This document shows, piece by piece, positions 50,011-59,494 of a stretch of 64,000 nucleotides of DNA. A program made the position numbers and the translations under genes. This DNA comes from Sphingosinicella terrae (GTDB lineage: Bacteria > Pseudomonadota > Alphaproteobacteria > Sphingomonadales > Sphingomonadaceae): contig NZ_QDFY01000011.1 of NCBI RefSeq assembly GCF_003347635.1, positions 1-64,000 of the forward strand, in the 5' to 3' direction. Within the stretch, counting starts at the first letter, position 1. Every line of letters starts with the position of its first letter. The notes under the pieces were generated by a model that did no database searches, was not told the DNA's origin, and worked only from the letters and a program-made list of their open reading frames with translations.

Positions 50011-51747
50011 ATGAGCGAACTCGCAGCCACCACAGATCTCGCCCCCGCCACGATGCGCCCCGCGGTCCGCCGCGCGGAGCCGACCGGCGCCGTCGGCCGG
50101 CTCGTCCAGCAGGCCCGCAGCTTCGCGGCCCAGCCGGCGGTCGCCAAGAGCCTCCCGGCGATCGGGCTCATCGCCCTGCTCGGCCTTGCCGTCATCCTGT
50201 GGATGACGTTCAGCGCGCCGCCCAGCCGCACGCTCTTCTCCGGCCTGCCGGACGAGGAGAAGGCGGCCGTGGTCGATGCGCTTCGCACCGCCGGGATGGC
50301 GCACGAGCTCGACCGCACCACCGGCGCGATCACCGTGTCGGAAGACGATTACCACCAGGCGCGGATGCTGCTCGCCTCGCGCGGCCTGCCCCGCAGCGGC
50401 CCGGACGGCGCCGAGGTCATCCAGAACCTGCCGCTCGGATCGAGCCGGGCGGTCGAGGGCGAGCGGATCCGCAGCGCCCGCGAGATGGACCTCGCCCGCA
50501 CCATCGAGGCGCTGGAGAGCGTCGAGTCGGCGCGGATCCACCTCGCCGTCGAGCAGCCGAGCGTCTTCATCCGCGAGCGGTCCAGCCCGGCCGCCTCGGT
50601 CATGCTCACCCTGACGCCCGGCCGGACGCTCGGCGAATCGCAGGTCCAGGCGATCGTCCATCTCGTCGCCTCGTCGGTGCCGGGCCTGGCCCCGGACGGC
50701 GTTTCGGTGGTCGACCAGGCCGGACGCCTGCTGTCGCGCGAAGGCGCCACCGGCGCCACCGCCGCCTCCGAGCGGCAGATCGCCGTCCAGACCGCGATCG
50801 AGGACAGCTATCGCCGATCGATCTCGGCGCTGCTGACGCCGGTGCTGGGCGAGGGCAATTTCACCGCCGAGGTCCATGCCGACGTCGATTTCTCCGAAGT
50901 CCAGTCGACCCGCGAGGAATTTCCCGAGGGCGCCCGCGCCCTCCAGCGCGAGGAAGGCGAGCTGGTCACCGACGGCAGCGTAGATCCGCCGGCCGGCGGC
51001 ATTCCCGGGGCGCTTTCCAACCAGGCGCCGCCGGCGGCCGAGGTCGCCGCCGAGCCGGACCAGGCGCTGACGCCTCCGGTGCCGGGCGCGCCCGCCACCG
51101 AGGCGCAGTCGGCGGGCCGCCGCAACGAGAGCTACAATCGCAGCTTCGCGCTGGGCCGCGAGGTCTCGGTCACCCGGCGGCAGCCCGGCACCGTCCGCCG
51201 CCTCACCGTCGCCGTCGCGCTGCGCAACGTCGACGGCAGCGCCCGCTCCGCCCAGGAGATCCAGGCGCTGGAGCGGCTGGTCAAGGGCGCCGTCGGCTTC
51301 GACCAGGACCGCGGCGATGTCGTCGCCCTGACCGCCCGCGAGTTCGCCGCGGTCGCTGATCCGGCTGCGGAGGCGAGCTGGTGGGAGGCGAGCTGGGTCG
51401 CCCTGGTGGCCCGCAACCTCACCGCGCTCGCGCTTGCCGCTCTCCTGATCTTCGGGATCGGCCGGCCGCTGCTGCGAAAGGGATCGGCGGCGCTGGCCGA
51501 GCGCGCCCGCTCCGCCAAGGCGGCCCGCGCCAATATGGGCGGCGAGATCGCCGCGGTCATCGCCGAGGAGGCGAAGGACGATCCGGTCGCCCGGGTCACG
51601 CTCGACATGATCGAGGCGGCGTCCGACTACGAGGCCCGCGCCACCCTCATCCGCAACTTCGTCCGGCAGGATCCTGCCCGCGCCGCCCTCGTCGTGCGCG
51701 ACCTGATCCGCGCAGACACCGAGAATGGAGCCGCCCGTCATGGATGA
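50011..51747 (+). CDS. fliF: Flagellar MS-ring protein FliF
   Basis: A 578-residue protein with membrane helices near residues 50-70 and 460-485. Between them are the ring-building motifs: L-F-S-G-L-P-D-E-E, L-A-R-T-I-E-A-L-E-S-V-E-S-A-R-I-H-L-A, and A-S-V-M-L-T-L. The C-terminal cytoplasmic tail binds FliG, whose gene overlaps the end. It forms the base of the flagellum in the inner membrane. Confidence 0.96.
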   Translation: MSELAATTDLAPATMRPAVRRAEPTGAVGRLVQQARSFAAQPAVAKSLPAIGLIALLGLAVILWMTFSAPPSRTLFSGLPDEEKAAVVDALRTAGMAHELDRTTGAITVSEDDYHQARMLLASRGLPRSGPDGAEVIQNLPLGSSRAVEGERIRSAREMDLARTIEALESVESARIHLAVEQPSVFIRERSSPAASVMLTLTPGRTLGESQVQAIVHLVASSVPGLAPDGVSVVDQAGRLLSREGATGATAASERQIAVQTAIEDSYRRSISALLTPVLGEGNFTAEVHADVDFSEVQSTREEFPEGARALQREEGELVTDGSVDPPAGGIPGALSNQAPPAAEVAAEPDQALTPPVPGAPATEAQSAGRRNESYNRSFALGREVSVTRRQPGTVRRLTVAVALRNVDGSARSAQEIQALERLVKGAVGFDQDRGDVVALTAREFAAVADPAAEASWWEASWVALVARNLTALALAALLIFGIGRPLLRKGSAALAERARSAKAARANMGGEIAAVIAEEAKDDPVARVTLDMIEAASDYEARATLIRNFVRQDPARAALVVRDLIRADTENGAARHG

Positions 51748-52783
51748 TCTCGAACCGACAGCGGCCGTGGCGGAACCGGTCGAGACGCCCCGGCTGGGCG
51801 GCAGCGAGACCGCCGCCATCCTGCTGATGATGCTCGGCGACGAGGAGGCGGCCGAGATACTGAGTCATCTCGACCCGCACGAGGTCCAGCATCTCGGCAG
51901 CGCGATGTTCAACGTCGCCGACGTCACCGAGAGCGAGGTGCGCGAGGTGTTCGACGCCTTCATGACCCGGGCGCGGGCGCGCACGACCATCGGCTTCGGC
52001 GCGACCCCGCGCATCCGTGCGGTGATGGAGCATGCGCTGGGCGCCGACCGGGCGGAGGCGATGCTCGCCCGGATCACGCCGCCGACGCGCAGCCGCGCGC
52101 TCGACGCGCTGCGCTGGATGGACGCCAAGACGATCGCCGCGCTCGTCGGCAGCGAGCATCCGCAGATCGCCGCTCTGGTCCTCGCCCATCTCGACGCCCC
52201 GATCGCCGCCGACGTGCTGCAAATGCTGCCGACGGAGATGCAACCCGACGTCATCTACCGCGTCGCCAGGCTGGAGACGGTGACCGCCGAGGCGCTGCAG
52301 GAGCTGGAGCGCATCCTCGTCGGCGAGGTGTCGCGCGTCGCCGTATCGCCGGGCTCGCCCCCGCGCGGCGGCGCCAGCGAGGCCGCGAAGATCATGACCA
52401 ACACCAAGCCGGGCATCGACCAGCGGATCATCCGCTCGCTCGGCAAGATCGACCGCCAGCTCGCCCAGCAGATCGAGGACGAGATGTTCGTCTTCGACGA
52501 TCTCAACGCCCTCGACGAGAAGAATTTGGGCATCCTGCTGCGCAACATCGAGAACGACGTCATGGTGGTGGCGCTCAAGGGCGCCGACGAGAAGCTGCGC
52601 GACAAGATGCTCGGTTGCATGTCGTCCCGCGCCGCCGACACCATTCGCGACGAGATGGAGGAGCGCGGCCCGATGCGCCTCGTCGAAGTCCAGGACGCAC
52701 AGAAGGAGGTGCTCGCGATCGCGCGGCGCCTCGCCGATGCCGGCACGATCATCCTGGGCGGGAGCCGCGAAGACTATGTCTAA
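51740..52783 (+). CDS. fliG: Flagellar motor switch protein FliG
   Basis: A 347-residue protein. The ATG at 51740 has GGAG nine bases before; another in-frame start lies five codons up. It contains I-L-L-M-M-L-G-D-E, then E-H-P-Q-I-A-A-L-V-L-A-H-L (EHPQ motif), and the C-terminal torque helix with L-R-N-I-E-N-D and F-V-F-D-D-L. It couples stator movement to the C ring. Confidence 0.95.
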   Translation: MDDLEPTAAVAEPVETPRLGGSETAAILLMMLGDEEAAEILSHLDPHEVQHLGSAMFNVADVTESEVREVFDAFMTRARARTTIGFGATPRIRAVMEHALGADRAEAMLARITPPTRSRALDALRWMDAKTIAALVGSEHPQIAALVLAHLDAPIAADVLQMLPTEMQPDVIYRVARLETVTAEALQELERILVGEVSRVAVSPGSPPRGGASEAAKIMTNTKPGIDQRIIRSLGKIDRQLAQQIEDEMFVFDDLNALDEKNLGILLRNIENDVMVVALKGADEKLRDKMLGCMSSRAADTIRDEMEERGPMRLVEVQDAQKEVLAIARRLADAGTIILGGSREDYV

Positions 52784-53396
52784 CGTGCTCCGCGAGGAAC
52801 GGGCCCGGCTCGCCGCCAGCCTCGGCAGCTTCGTCGTCCGGCGGACGGACCCCATCTTCCATCCGTTCGCTTCGGCCGAGCCCGACAATGACGGGGGGCC
52901 GCAGCCGCTCAGCGTGGAGCAGGAGCGGCTGCGTGCGGAAGCGGAGGCCTATGCCCGCGGCTATGAGGAGGCCCGGCAGTCGGCGGAAGCCGAGATGGCG
53001 AACGAGCGCCAGGCGCTGGCGCGGCTGGCCGAGTCGCTCGAGGTGCTGAGGCCGGAGCCGACCAACGCCCTGGCGCTGCTGCTCGCCGAGACGGTGGACC
53101 GGCTGGTGCGGGAGATCGTCGGCGAAGTCGAGATCGACGGCGCCCGCCTGCTCGCCCGGGCGCGGGCGGCCGCGGAGCTGATCGGCGAGCATGTCGAACC
53201 TTCCAAGCTGATCGTCCACCCCGACGACATGGCGCTGCTGGCCCCGGCCGGGCTTCCGGTCGAGCTCGCCGGCGATCCCGACCTGCCCCGCGGCACCCTG
53301 ATCCTGGAGACCGGCCACGGCTGGATCGAGGACGGCCCCGTGGTCCGCCTCGAGCGGCTCCGCGCCGAGCTCGACAAGATGGCGGCGCAGAGATGA
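52776..53396 (+). CDS. fliH: Flagellar export ATPase regulator FliH
   Basis: A 206-residue protein starting at the ATG at 52776, overlapping the fliG end. It has a glutamate- and arginine-rich helical middle (A-Y-A-R-G-Y-E-E-A-R-Q-S-A-E-A-E) and a C-terminal domain with L-A-E-T-V-D-R-L-V-R-E-I-V-G and G-T-L-I-L-E-T, typical of FliH. It binds FliI and links it to the export gate and C ring. Confidence 0.88.
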   Translation: MSNVLREERARLAASLGSFVVRRTDPIFHPFASAEPDNDGGPQPLSVEQERLRAEAEAYARGYEEARQSAEAEMANERQALARLAESLEVLRPEPTNALALLLAETVDRLVREIVGEVEIDGARLLARARAAAELIGEHVEPSKLIVHPDDMALLAPAGLPVELAGDPDLPRGTLILETGHGWIEDGPVVRLERLRAELDKMAAQR

Positions 53397-54721
53397 GCCT
53401 GATGATCGACCAGGCCCGCAACCTGCTGGCGCCGGTCCATGCCGGCGACGCCCGGCCGCGCAAGGTCGGCAGGCTGGTCGCCTATGACGGCCTGATGCTC
53501 GAGGCGGTCGGCTTCGACCGGCCGATCGGCTCCGGCGCGCGCGTGATCGCCGCCGACGGTCACGTCTCGCGTGCCGAGGTGGTCGGATTCCGCGGCACTC
53601 GCAGCCTGCTCATGGCCCTGGACGGCCAGGCGGCGCACGAAAGCGGCGCCCGGGTGGTGCCCGATTCCGGCGGCGGCGTGGCCGCGGTCGGGCCGGGGCT
53701 GCTCGGTCGCGTCATCGACGGCCTCGGCCAGCCGCTCGACGGCCTCGGGCCGGTGCCGGCGGTCGACAAATGGCCGCTGGCCGGCCGCCACGGCAATCCG
53801 CTCGACACGGCCCGGGTCACCCGCCCCTTCGACATCGGCGTGCGCGCCGTCAATTCGCTGCTCACCGCCGGCATCGGCCAGCGCATCGCCATCATCGCCG
53901 GATCGGGCGTCGGCAAATCGGTGCTGATGGGCCAGGTGATCGCCGGCGCCGAGGCCGACGTCATCGTCGTCGGCCTGATCGGCGAGCGCAGCCGCGAGGT
54001 CAGCGACTTTCTCGCCACCAAGCTCCCGCCCGCGGTACGGCAGAAATCGGTCGTCGTCGCGGTGCCGGCCGATCATGCGCCGTTGCTCCGCCTTCGCGCC
54101 GCGATGCGGGCGACGGCGATCGCCGAGGATTTCCGGGCGCGCGGGCTCAACGTCCTGCTGCTCGTCGACAGCCTCACCCGGGTCGCCCACGCCCAGCGCG
54201 AGATCGGCCTGTCGCTCGGCGAGCCGCCGACGGTGAAGGGCTATCCGCCCTCCGCGCTAGGCCTGATCCCGCGGCTGGTGGAACGGGCTGGCGCCGATGC
54301 GCGCACCGGCGGATCGATCACTGCCCTCTACACCGTTCTCGCCGACGGCGACGACACCTCCGATCCCATCGTCGACGCCGCGCGCGCGATCGTCGACGGC
54401 CATATCGTCCTTTCAAGGACCCTCGCGGAGCAGGGCGTCTATCCGGCGATCGACGTCGGCAAGTCGCTGAGCCGGGTCATGGCCGACATCGTCACGCCCG
54501 AACATGGCGCCGCCGCCGCCGCGCTGCGGCGGCTCTGGTCCGCCTTCGAGGAGAATCGCGATCTCATCCTTATGGGCGCCTATGCGCCCGGCAGCGATCC
54601 GCTGATCGACGAGGCGATCGTCCGGCGGCCGGAGCTGCTCGACTTCCTGCGCCAGGCGCCGGGCGAGCGGATCGGCTTCGAGGAATCGGTGGCGACCCTG
54701 ATCGGGACGATGGCGCCATGA
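53393..54721 (+). CDS. fliI: Flagellum-specific ATP synthase FliI
   Basis: A 442-residue F1-beta-like ATPase. Walker A is in I-I-A-G-S-G-V-G-K-S; catalytic G-L-I-G-E-R-S-R-E-V follows, then L-L-L-V-D-S-L-T-R (Walker B) and T-V-L-A-D-G-D-D. It powers or primes export of rod, hook and filament proteins. Overlaps with fliH and fliJ. Confidence 0.97.
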   Translation: MSLMIDQARNLLAPVHAGDARPRKVGRLVAYDGLMLEAVGFDRPIGSGARVIAADGHVSRAEVVGFRGTRSLLMALDGQAAHESGARVVPDSGGGVAAVGPGLLGRVIDGLGQPLDGLGPVPAVDKWPLAGRHGNPLDTARVTRPFDIGVRAVNSLLTAGIGQRIAIIAGSGVGKSVLMGQVIAGAEADVIVVGLIGERSREVSDFLATKLPPAVRQKSVVVAVPADHAPLLRLRAAMRATAIAEDFRARGLNVLLLVDSLTRVAHAQREIGLSLGEPPTVKGYPPSALGLIPRLVERAGADARTGGSITALYTVLADGDDTSDPIVDAARAIVDGHIVLSRTLAEQGVYPAIDVGKSLSRVMADIVTPEHGAAAAALRRLWSAFEENRDLILMGAYAPGSDPLIDEAIVRRPELLDFLRQAPGERIGFEESVATLIGTMAP

Positions 54722-55149
54722 GCCGCCTCCTCCAGCAGCGGACGCGGATCCTCAGGGTGAGGCGGCTCCAGCACGACATGGCCGCCGGCGCGGCCGCCGA
54801 GGCCGCCGGCAAGGTCCAGCAGCTCGAGACGAGCCGGCGGCGGCTGACCCAGATGCGCGACGAGCTCCGGCCGGCGCCGGGGGCCACCGACGGTTCCGGA
54901 CTCGCCCGCATCGGCGAGCTGGCCATGCGTCTCGAGGCCGCTCGCCAGGGTCTCGGCCAGACCATCGATCATGCCCGCGCCGCAGCCGCTCAGAAGGAGC
55001 GGGTGAGGATCGGCAAGCGGCGCGACCAGGAAAGCGCCGAGAAACTCCAACAGGCGGCCGCAGCGGCCGCGGAGGCCCTGGCCGAGCGCCAGCTGGCCCG
55101 AGCGCCGCTGCGCAAGCCCCGATTCACCCACGAGGGAGGTGACCAGTGA
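54718..55149 (+). CDS. fliJ: Flagellar export protein FliJ
   Basis: A 143-residue, almost wholly coiled-coil protein rich in alanine, arginine and glutamine, which fits FliJ. The sequence itself is poorly conserved, so the call rests on size, coil structure and position between fliI and fliK. Its stop lies in the start of fliK. Confidence 0.78.
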   Translation: MSRLLQQRTRILRVRRLQHDMAAGAAAEAAGKVQQLETSRRRLTQMRDELRPAPGATDGSGLARIGELAMRLEAARQGLGQTIDHARAAAAQKERVRIGKRRDQESAEKLQQAAAAAAEALAERQLARAPLRKPRFTHEGGDQ

Positions 55150-56528
55150 TGGCAAGCGTTCCCAATATGCGCCTGATCCCGATCATGAGCCCCGGTCCCG
55201 GGGACGGGTCCGGGGAGGCAGGTGCGGCCGCCGGCTTCGCCCGTCTGCTGTCGACCCTGCCCTCCGAGGCGGGCGAAGCGACGATCCTTCCCGTCCAGGG
55301 CGACGCGGCCGAGCCGGAACGCGGCGCGGACGAGGCGGAGAGCCTGTCGCCGGCCGACGCGATCCTGAGCCTGGTCGGCCTTGCCGTTCCGGCCCCGCCG
55401 GCATCTCCGTCAACGGTGGCTCCACCCGCCGCCGGCGGCGCCTCAACCTCCGCCCCCGCCTCGGCGGGGCCGATCGGCGAGACGCCCGGCAGCGACGTCG
55501 CCGAGCTTCACCCCCAGGACCTTGCCGGCATCGTCAAGGCGACAGCGCCAGCGGCTGCCCCGGCCGCGCCGGCGGCGGCGCCCGATGGCACCGCGCCCAG
55601 CGCCGAGGAGGCCCCTGGCACGATGCCGGTGCCTGCCGCGCCGCCGACCGAGACGGCGCGCGCGGGCCCCGGCGACAGGCCGATCCTCGCCGCCCAGGGC
55701 ACTGGTTCGGCCCTATCCCGCATCGGCATCGACCCGCAGGCGGTACCGCTTCGTCCTGGCCATGCCGGCTCGCCGGTCACGGACACCCGGGGCGAAACCC
55801 CCGCCGATTTCCAGCCTAGGCCGGACGTCGTCGTCGGTGTCCTTCGGCCGGAACTCGCGTCCGGCCCGGCGGGCAGGCTTGCCGGCCGCCGAGCCGCCGA
55901 AGCCTCGGACGCGCCGCCGCCGAGCACGGCGGTGGACGCGAAAACGCCCGCCGGTCCCGCTATCGCCGATCCGGTCGAGACGCCCGGTCCCGGCCGGATC
56001 CACGCGACGACCTCGTCCGTCTTCATCCCGGCGACGGTCGCGGAGCCGGCATCCCCGCTCTCGCCGACGGCTCCGGCCCCGGCGGCGGACCTGCCCGCTC
56101 CGGGCGAGGCGGCGATCGAGCGCCAGCTCGACGTCGCGGCCGACGGCGAGTGGCTCGACCAGCTGGCACGCGACATTGCCGGATCGGGCAGCGATGGGAA
56201 GCTGCGCTTCCGGCTCAATCCCGAGACGCTGGGCAGGCTCCAAGTCGAGCTCACCCAGACCGAGCAGGGGGCCAGCATCCGCCTGACCACCGAGAGCGAA
56301 GCCGCCCGCGCCCTGATCGCCGACGCGCAGCCCCGGCTGATGGCGGAGGCGCGCGCCCATGGGGTGCGGATCGCCGAGACCCATGTCGACCTCAGCGGCG
56401 GCCAGACCGGCGACCCCCGTCGCCACGACCCTGAGCGGCGCGATCCGGCGATCCGGACCGCCGGCCGAGACTCCCATCCTGCCGAGACGGCAGATCCCCG
56501 GAAGCCGTCCGGGGACCGCTACGCCTGA
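55149..56528 (+). CDS. fliK: Hook-length control protein FliK
   Basis: A 459-residue protein (ATG 55149; a GTG at 55146 is also possible; GGAGG nine bases upstream). The first 320 residues are a proline/alanine-rich, low-complexity molecular ruler. The C-terminal Flg_hook domain has K-L-R-F-R-L-N-P-E-T-L-G-R-L-Q-V-E-L, and R-A-L-I-A-D-A-Q-P-R-L. It measures hook length and switches export to filament proteins. Confidence 0.88.
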   Translation: MASVPNMRLIPIMSPGPGDGSGEAGAAAGFARLLSTLPSEAGEATILPVQGDAAEPERGADEAESLSPADAILSLVGLAVPAPPASPSTVAPPAAGGASTSAPASAGPIGETPGSDVAELHPQDLAGIVKATAPAAAPAAPAAAPDGTAPSAEEAPGTMPVPAAPPTETARAGPGDRPILAAQGTGSALSRIGIDPQAVPLRPGHAGSPVTDTRGETPADFQPRPDVVVGVLRPELASGPAGRLAGRRAAEASDAPPPSTAVDAKTPAGPAIADPVETPGPGRIHATTSSVFIPATVAEPASPLSPTAPAPAADLPAPGEAAIERQLDVAADGEWLDQLARDIAGSGSDGKLRFRLNPETLGRLQVELTQTEQGASIRLTTESEAARALIADAQPRLMAEARAHGVRIAETHVDLSGGQTGDPRRHDPERRDPAIRTAGRDSHPAETADPRKPSGDRYA

Positions 56529-56540
56529 AGGGAATGAACG

Positions 56541-57110
56541 ATGAGCGATACCGCGCCACCGAAAAAGTCCAAGTCGAGGCTGAAGAAGATCCTCATCCTG
56601 TCGCTTGCCCTGATCGTCCTCGCCGGCGGTGCCGGCGGCGGCATCCTCTATGCGACCGGCGGGATGATGCGCCATTCCGGCCCGGCCGCCGATCCCAACG
56701 TCCCGCAGCTGGTGCCGCGCGACGGCGTGAGCAGCTATGCGGTCGATGCCGCGCGCGTCGAGGCGGCGCGCGGACGGATCGATCCGCGCCTGTTCCAGGC
56801 GACCTATCTGCCGCTCGAGAACGTGTTCACCTCGAACCTGCAGGCCGGAGACGCCTTCGTCCAGATCGGGATCGGCGTGTCGACCTATTACGACCAGCGC
56901 GTGATCGACAATGTCCAGCGCCATGAAATGGCGATCCGGTCGGCGATCCTGATGACGCTGGCGGAGCAGGATCCGGCCCAGATCACCACCCTGCGCGGCA
57001 AGCAGGCGCTGAAGATCGCGTTACGAAACGCGATAAATAACGTGTTAACCAATCGGGAAGGGTTCGGGGGTATCGACGAGGTCTACTTTACGAGCTTCGT
57101 CACGCAATGA
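56541..57110 (+). CDS. fliL: Flagellar basal-body protein FliL
   Basis: A 189-residue single-pass protein: basic start K-K-S-K-S-R-L-K-K, one helix (about 15-37), then a periplasmic SPFH-like domain ending I-D-E-V-Y-F-T-S-F-V-T-Q. FliL surrounds the stator and boosts torque. The last 100 bases are AT-richer than the neighbourhood and contain GTTAACC (57044-57050). Confidence 0.92.
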   Translation: MSDTAPPKKSKSRLKKILILSLALIVLAGGAGGGILYATGGMMRHSGPAADPNVPQLVPRDGVSSYAVDAARVEAARGRIDPRLFQATYLPLENVFTSNLQAGDAFVQIGIGVSTYYDQRVIDNVQRHEMAIRSAILMTLAEQDPAQITTLRGKQALKIALRNAINNVLTNREGFGGIDEVYFTSFVTQ

Positions 57111-58090
57111 TCGAACAGCCGACCCTATCAGGAGACGAGATCGCGGCGCTCATGAGCGAGCTCCACGATCATCCTGCCAAGGATGAAGGGACGCCGGCGA
57201 CGCCGCGTCCCTTCACGTTCGGCAGCGACGCCGCCCGCCCGATGAACGCGCTGCCGGCGCTCGACCGTCTGAACGAGCGGATGTCGCGCCGGCTGCGCGA
57301 CGTGCTCGAGCCGTTCGCGCGCGGCAAGCCGGTCCTGTCGGCCGAGCCCTCGACCATTCGCCTCTACGGCGACTGGAAGGCCGAGCAGCCCGAATTCGTC
57401 AGCCTCAGCCTCTACGCCTTCAAGCCGATGAAGGGCACGATCCTGCTGGCGGTGCGGCCCGAATTCGTCAGCCGGCTCGTCGACATCTTCTACGGCGGCA
57501 GCGGCGCCCTTCCGACCGCGGTCTCGCATGAATTCACCGGAACCGAGGAGAGCCTGGTCGCTCGCCTCGCGGACGCCGTGGTCGGCGCGCTCGCATCGGT
57601 CTGGGCGGAGGTGATCGCGGTGCGGCCGCAGCTGCGCTCGCGCGAGACCAGCGTCGGTTTCGCCAATCTCGTCCGTGGCGACGAAAGCGTCGCGGTGACC
57701 CGCTTTGCCGTCCGCATCGGCGAGGGCGCACCCTCCGAGATCCAGATCGTTTATCCGGTGTCGGCGCTTCGCTCGATCGAGCACGAATTGATGGCGACGT
57801 CGCCCGAAGACGTCAGCGCACGCGGCGAGGAATGGCGCGAGAGGCTCGCCGCCGCCCTCGGCCAGGTGCGCGTGCGCGCCCGGACGGTGCTGGCGCGGCC
57901 GGAACTGTCCCTGGCCGAGCTGATGCAGCTTCGCCCCGGAGACGTCATCCCGATCAGCCTGCCGGCCCAGGTGCCGCTGCTGGTGGAAGGCCGCCCGTTC
58001 GCGCTCGGCACGATCGGCGAGCATGACGGCCGCGCAGCGCTCAAGATCGAGAAGATCGAGAAGATCGAGAAAAGGAGAATGGTCCAGTGA
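57107..58090 (+). CDS. fliM: Flagellar motor switch protein FliM
   Basis: A 327-residue protein. It begins L-S-G-D-E-I-A-A-L-M, a FliM-like start, though the longer CheY-binding motif (L-S-Q-x-E-I-D-x-L-L) is changed. The middle domain has R-L-V-D-I-F-Y-G-G-S-G and F-T-G-T-E-E-S, and the C-terminal SpoA domain ends with I-G-E-H-D-G-R-A-A-L-K-I-E. The end is extended by a K-I-E repeat from three 9-bp copies at 58043-58069. It forms the C ring with FliG and FliN. Confidence 0.94.
   Translation: MIEQPTLSGDEIAALMSELHDHPAKDEGTPATPRPFTFGSDAARPMNALPALDRLNERMSRRLRDVLEPFARGKPVLSAEPSTIRLYGDWKAEQPEFVSLSLYAFKPMKGTILLAVRPEFVSRLVDIFYGGSGALPTAVSHEFTGTEESLVARLADAVVGALASVWAEVIAVRPQLRSRETSVGFANLVRGDESVAVTRFAVRIGEGAPSEIQIVYPVSALRSIEHELMATSPEDVSARGEEWRERLAAALGQVRVRARTVLARPELSLAELMQLRPGDVIPISLPAQVPLLVEGRPFALGTIGEHDGRAALKIEKIEKIEKRRMVQ
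58043..58069 (+). repeat. Triple 9-bp repeat at the fliM 3' end
   Basis: AAGATCGAG is repeated three times without a gap, encoding K-I-E three times at the end of FliM. In-frame copy change would alter the tail length only. Confidence 0.9.
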
Positions 58091-58413
58091 AGGAGGCCCA
58101 GGAGATATTGGAGGGCGAGGCGATCGAGGACGAGGGCTTCAGCCGCCGCAACTATGCCCTGCTCGCGGACATCCCGGTGCGGATGTCGGTCGAGGTCGGC
58201 AGCACGGCCCTGCGCCTGTCCGAGCTCATGGACCTTGCCGAAGGCAGCGTCGTCGAGCTCGACCGGCAGAGCCACGAGCTGCTCGACATCATGGCCAACG
58301 GCACTCTGGTCGCCAAGGGCGAGGTGGTCACCGTCAATGGCCGCTTCGGCATCCGCGTCGTCGAGGTGGTCGCGGCCGGCAACGGCCTCGGCGGGATCGA
58401 GCGCCGCAAATGA
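58087..58413 (+). CDS. fliN: Flagellar motor switch protein FliN
   Basis: A 108-residue protein starting at a GTG overlapping the fliM stop, with AGGAG upstream. The SpoA fold is clear: L-L-A-D-I-P-V-R-M-S-V-E-V-G, then G-S-V-V-E-L-D-R, then A-K-G-E-V-V-T-V-N-G-R-F-G-I-R. It completes the C ring. Confidence 0.94.
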   Translation: MKEAQEILEGEAIEDEGFSRRNYALLADIPVRMSVEVGSTALRLSELMDLAEGSVVELDRQSHELLDIMANGTLVAKGEVVTVNGRFGIRVVEVVAAGNGLGGIERRK

Positions 58414-58688
58414 TGACCGCCTACATCCTGCGCCTGCTGGTCCTGGTGCCGCTGGTCGCCGGAATGGCCTGGCTGGCGCTGTGGCTGTGGCGCAAGGTCC
58501 AGCCCGGAATGGCGCTCGGCCAGCGCGAGCGGCTGGTGTCGCTCGTCGACGCGGTGCCGCTCGGCGCGACCGGCCGGCTCGCCGTCGTCGAATTCGAAGG
58601 GAAGAGACTGTTGCTCGCCGTCTCGCGCGGCCAGATCCAGCTGCTCACCGAAGCCGCGATCGGCTCGAAGGCGGCTACCGATGCTTGA
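58410..58688 (+). CDS. fliO: Flagellar export protein FliO
   Basis: A 92-residue protein with one N-terminal membrane helix (about 4-27) and a short cytoplasmic part with L-V-D-A-V-P-L-G and V-V-E-F-E-G-K-R-L-L-L-A-V, the family core. It helps FliP assemble. ATG overlaps the fliN stop. Confidence 0.85.
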   Translation: MMTAYILRLLVLVPLVAGMAWLALWLWRKVQPGMALGQRERLVSLVDAVPLGATGRLAVVEFEGKRLLLAVSRGQIQLLTEAAIGSKAATDA

Positions 58689-59484
58689 ATCGCGCAAGGC
58701 CTGGCTGATCGCGGGTCTCGGCGCTGCCGCCGCGGCGCTGCTGGTCGCCAGCCCCGCTCTGGCCCAGGCCGTCCAGACGCCGCCGTCCGCGGGCGGACAA
58801 CCCGGGGCGCTCGACCGCGCGGTGAACACCATCGCCGGGGACGGACGGCCGCTGTCGCTTTCGCTGCAGATCCTCATCCTGATGAGCCTGCTGACGGTGC
58901 TGCCGTCGATCCTGCTGATGATGACCAGCTTCACCCGGATCATCATCGTCCTGTCGATCCTGCGCCAGGCGATCGGCCTTCAGAACACGCCGCCGAACCA
59001 GGTTCTGGTCGGGCTCGCCCTGTTCCTGTCGCTGTTCGTGATGCGGCCGGTGGTCGATCAGATCAACGAGGTCGCCTACACGCCCTATGGCGACGGCACG
59101 ATCTCGATCGAGGAAGCGGTGAGCCGCTCGGGGACCGTGCTCCACGGCTTCATGATCCGCCAGACGCGCCAGACCGACCTCAGGCTGTTCGCCGAACTCG
59201 CCGGCGCCGGAAATTTCGCGTCGCCGCGCGACGTCCCGTTCTCGATCCTGCTGCCGGCCTTCGTCACCAGCGAGCTGAAGACGGCCTTTCAGATCGGCTT
59301 CCTGATCTTCCTGCCCTTTCTCATCATCGACCTGGTGGTATCGTCGACCTTGATGGCGCTCGGCATGATGATGCTGTCGCCGACCATCGTGTCGATGCCC
59401 TTCAAGCTGCTGCTCTTCGTGCTGGTCGACGGGTGGGCGCTGACCATGGGGTCGCTCGCCGCCTCCTTCGCCGGCGGCGGCTAG
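58681..59484 (+). CDS. fliP: Flagellar export gate protein FliP
   Basis: A 267-residue protein with a cleavable signal peptide (ending A-L-A-Q) and four membrane helices. Family motifs: M-M-T-S-F-T-R-I-I-I-V-L-S-I-L, N-Q-V-L-V-G-L-A-L-F-L, and L-P-F-L-I-I-D-L-V-V-S-S. It forms the export gate core with FliQ and FliR. Confidence 0.96.
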   Translation: MLESRKAWLIAGLGAAAAALLVASPALAQAVQTPPSAGGQPGALDRAVNTIAGDGRPLSLSLQILILMSLLTVLPSILLMMTSFTRIIIVLSILRQAIGLQNTPPNQVLVGLALFLSLFVMRPVVDQINEVAYTPYGDGTISIEEAVSRSGTVLHGFMIRQTRQTDLRLFAELAGAGNFASPRDVPFSILLPAFVTSELKTAFQIGFLIFLPFLIIDLVVSSTLMALGMMMLSPTIVSMPFKLLLFVLVDGWALTMGSLAASFAGGG

Positions 59485-59494
59485 GGAGCGGGCG

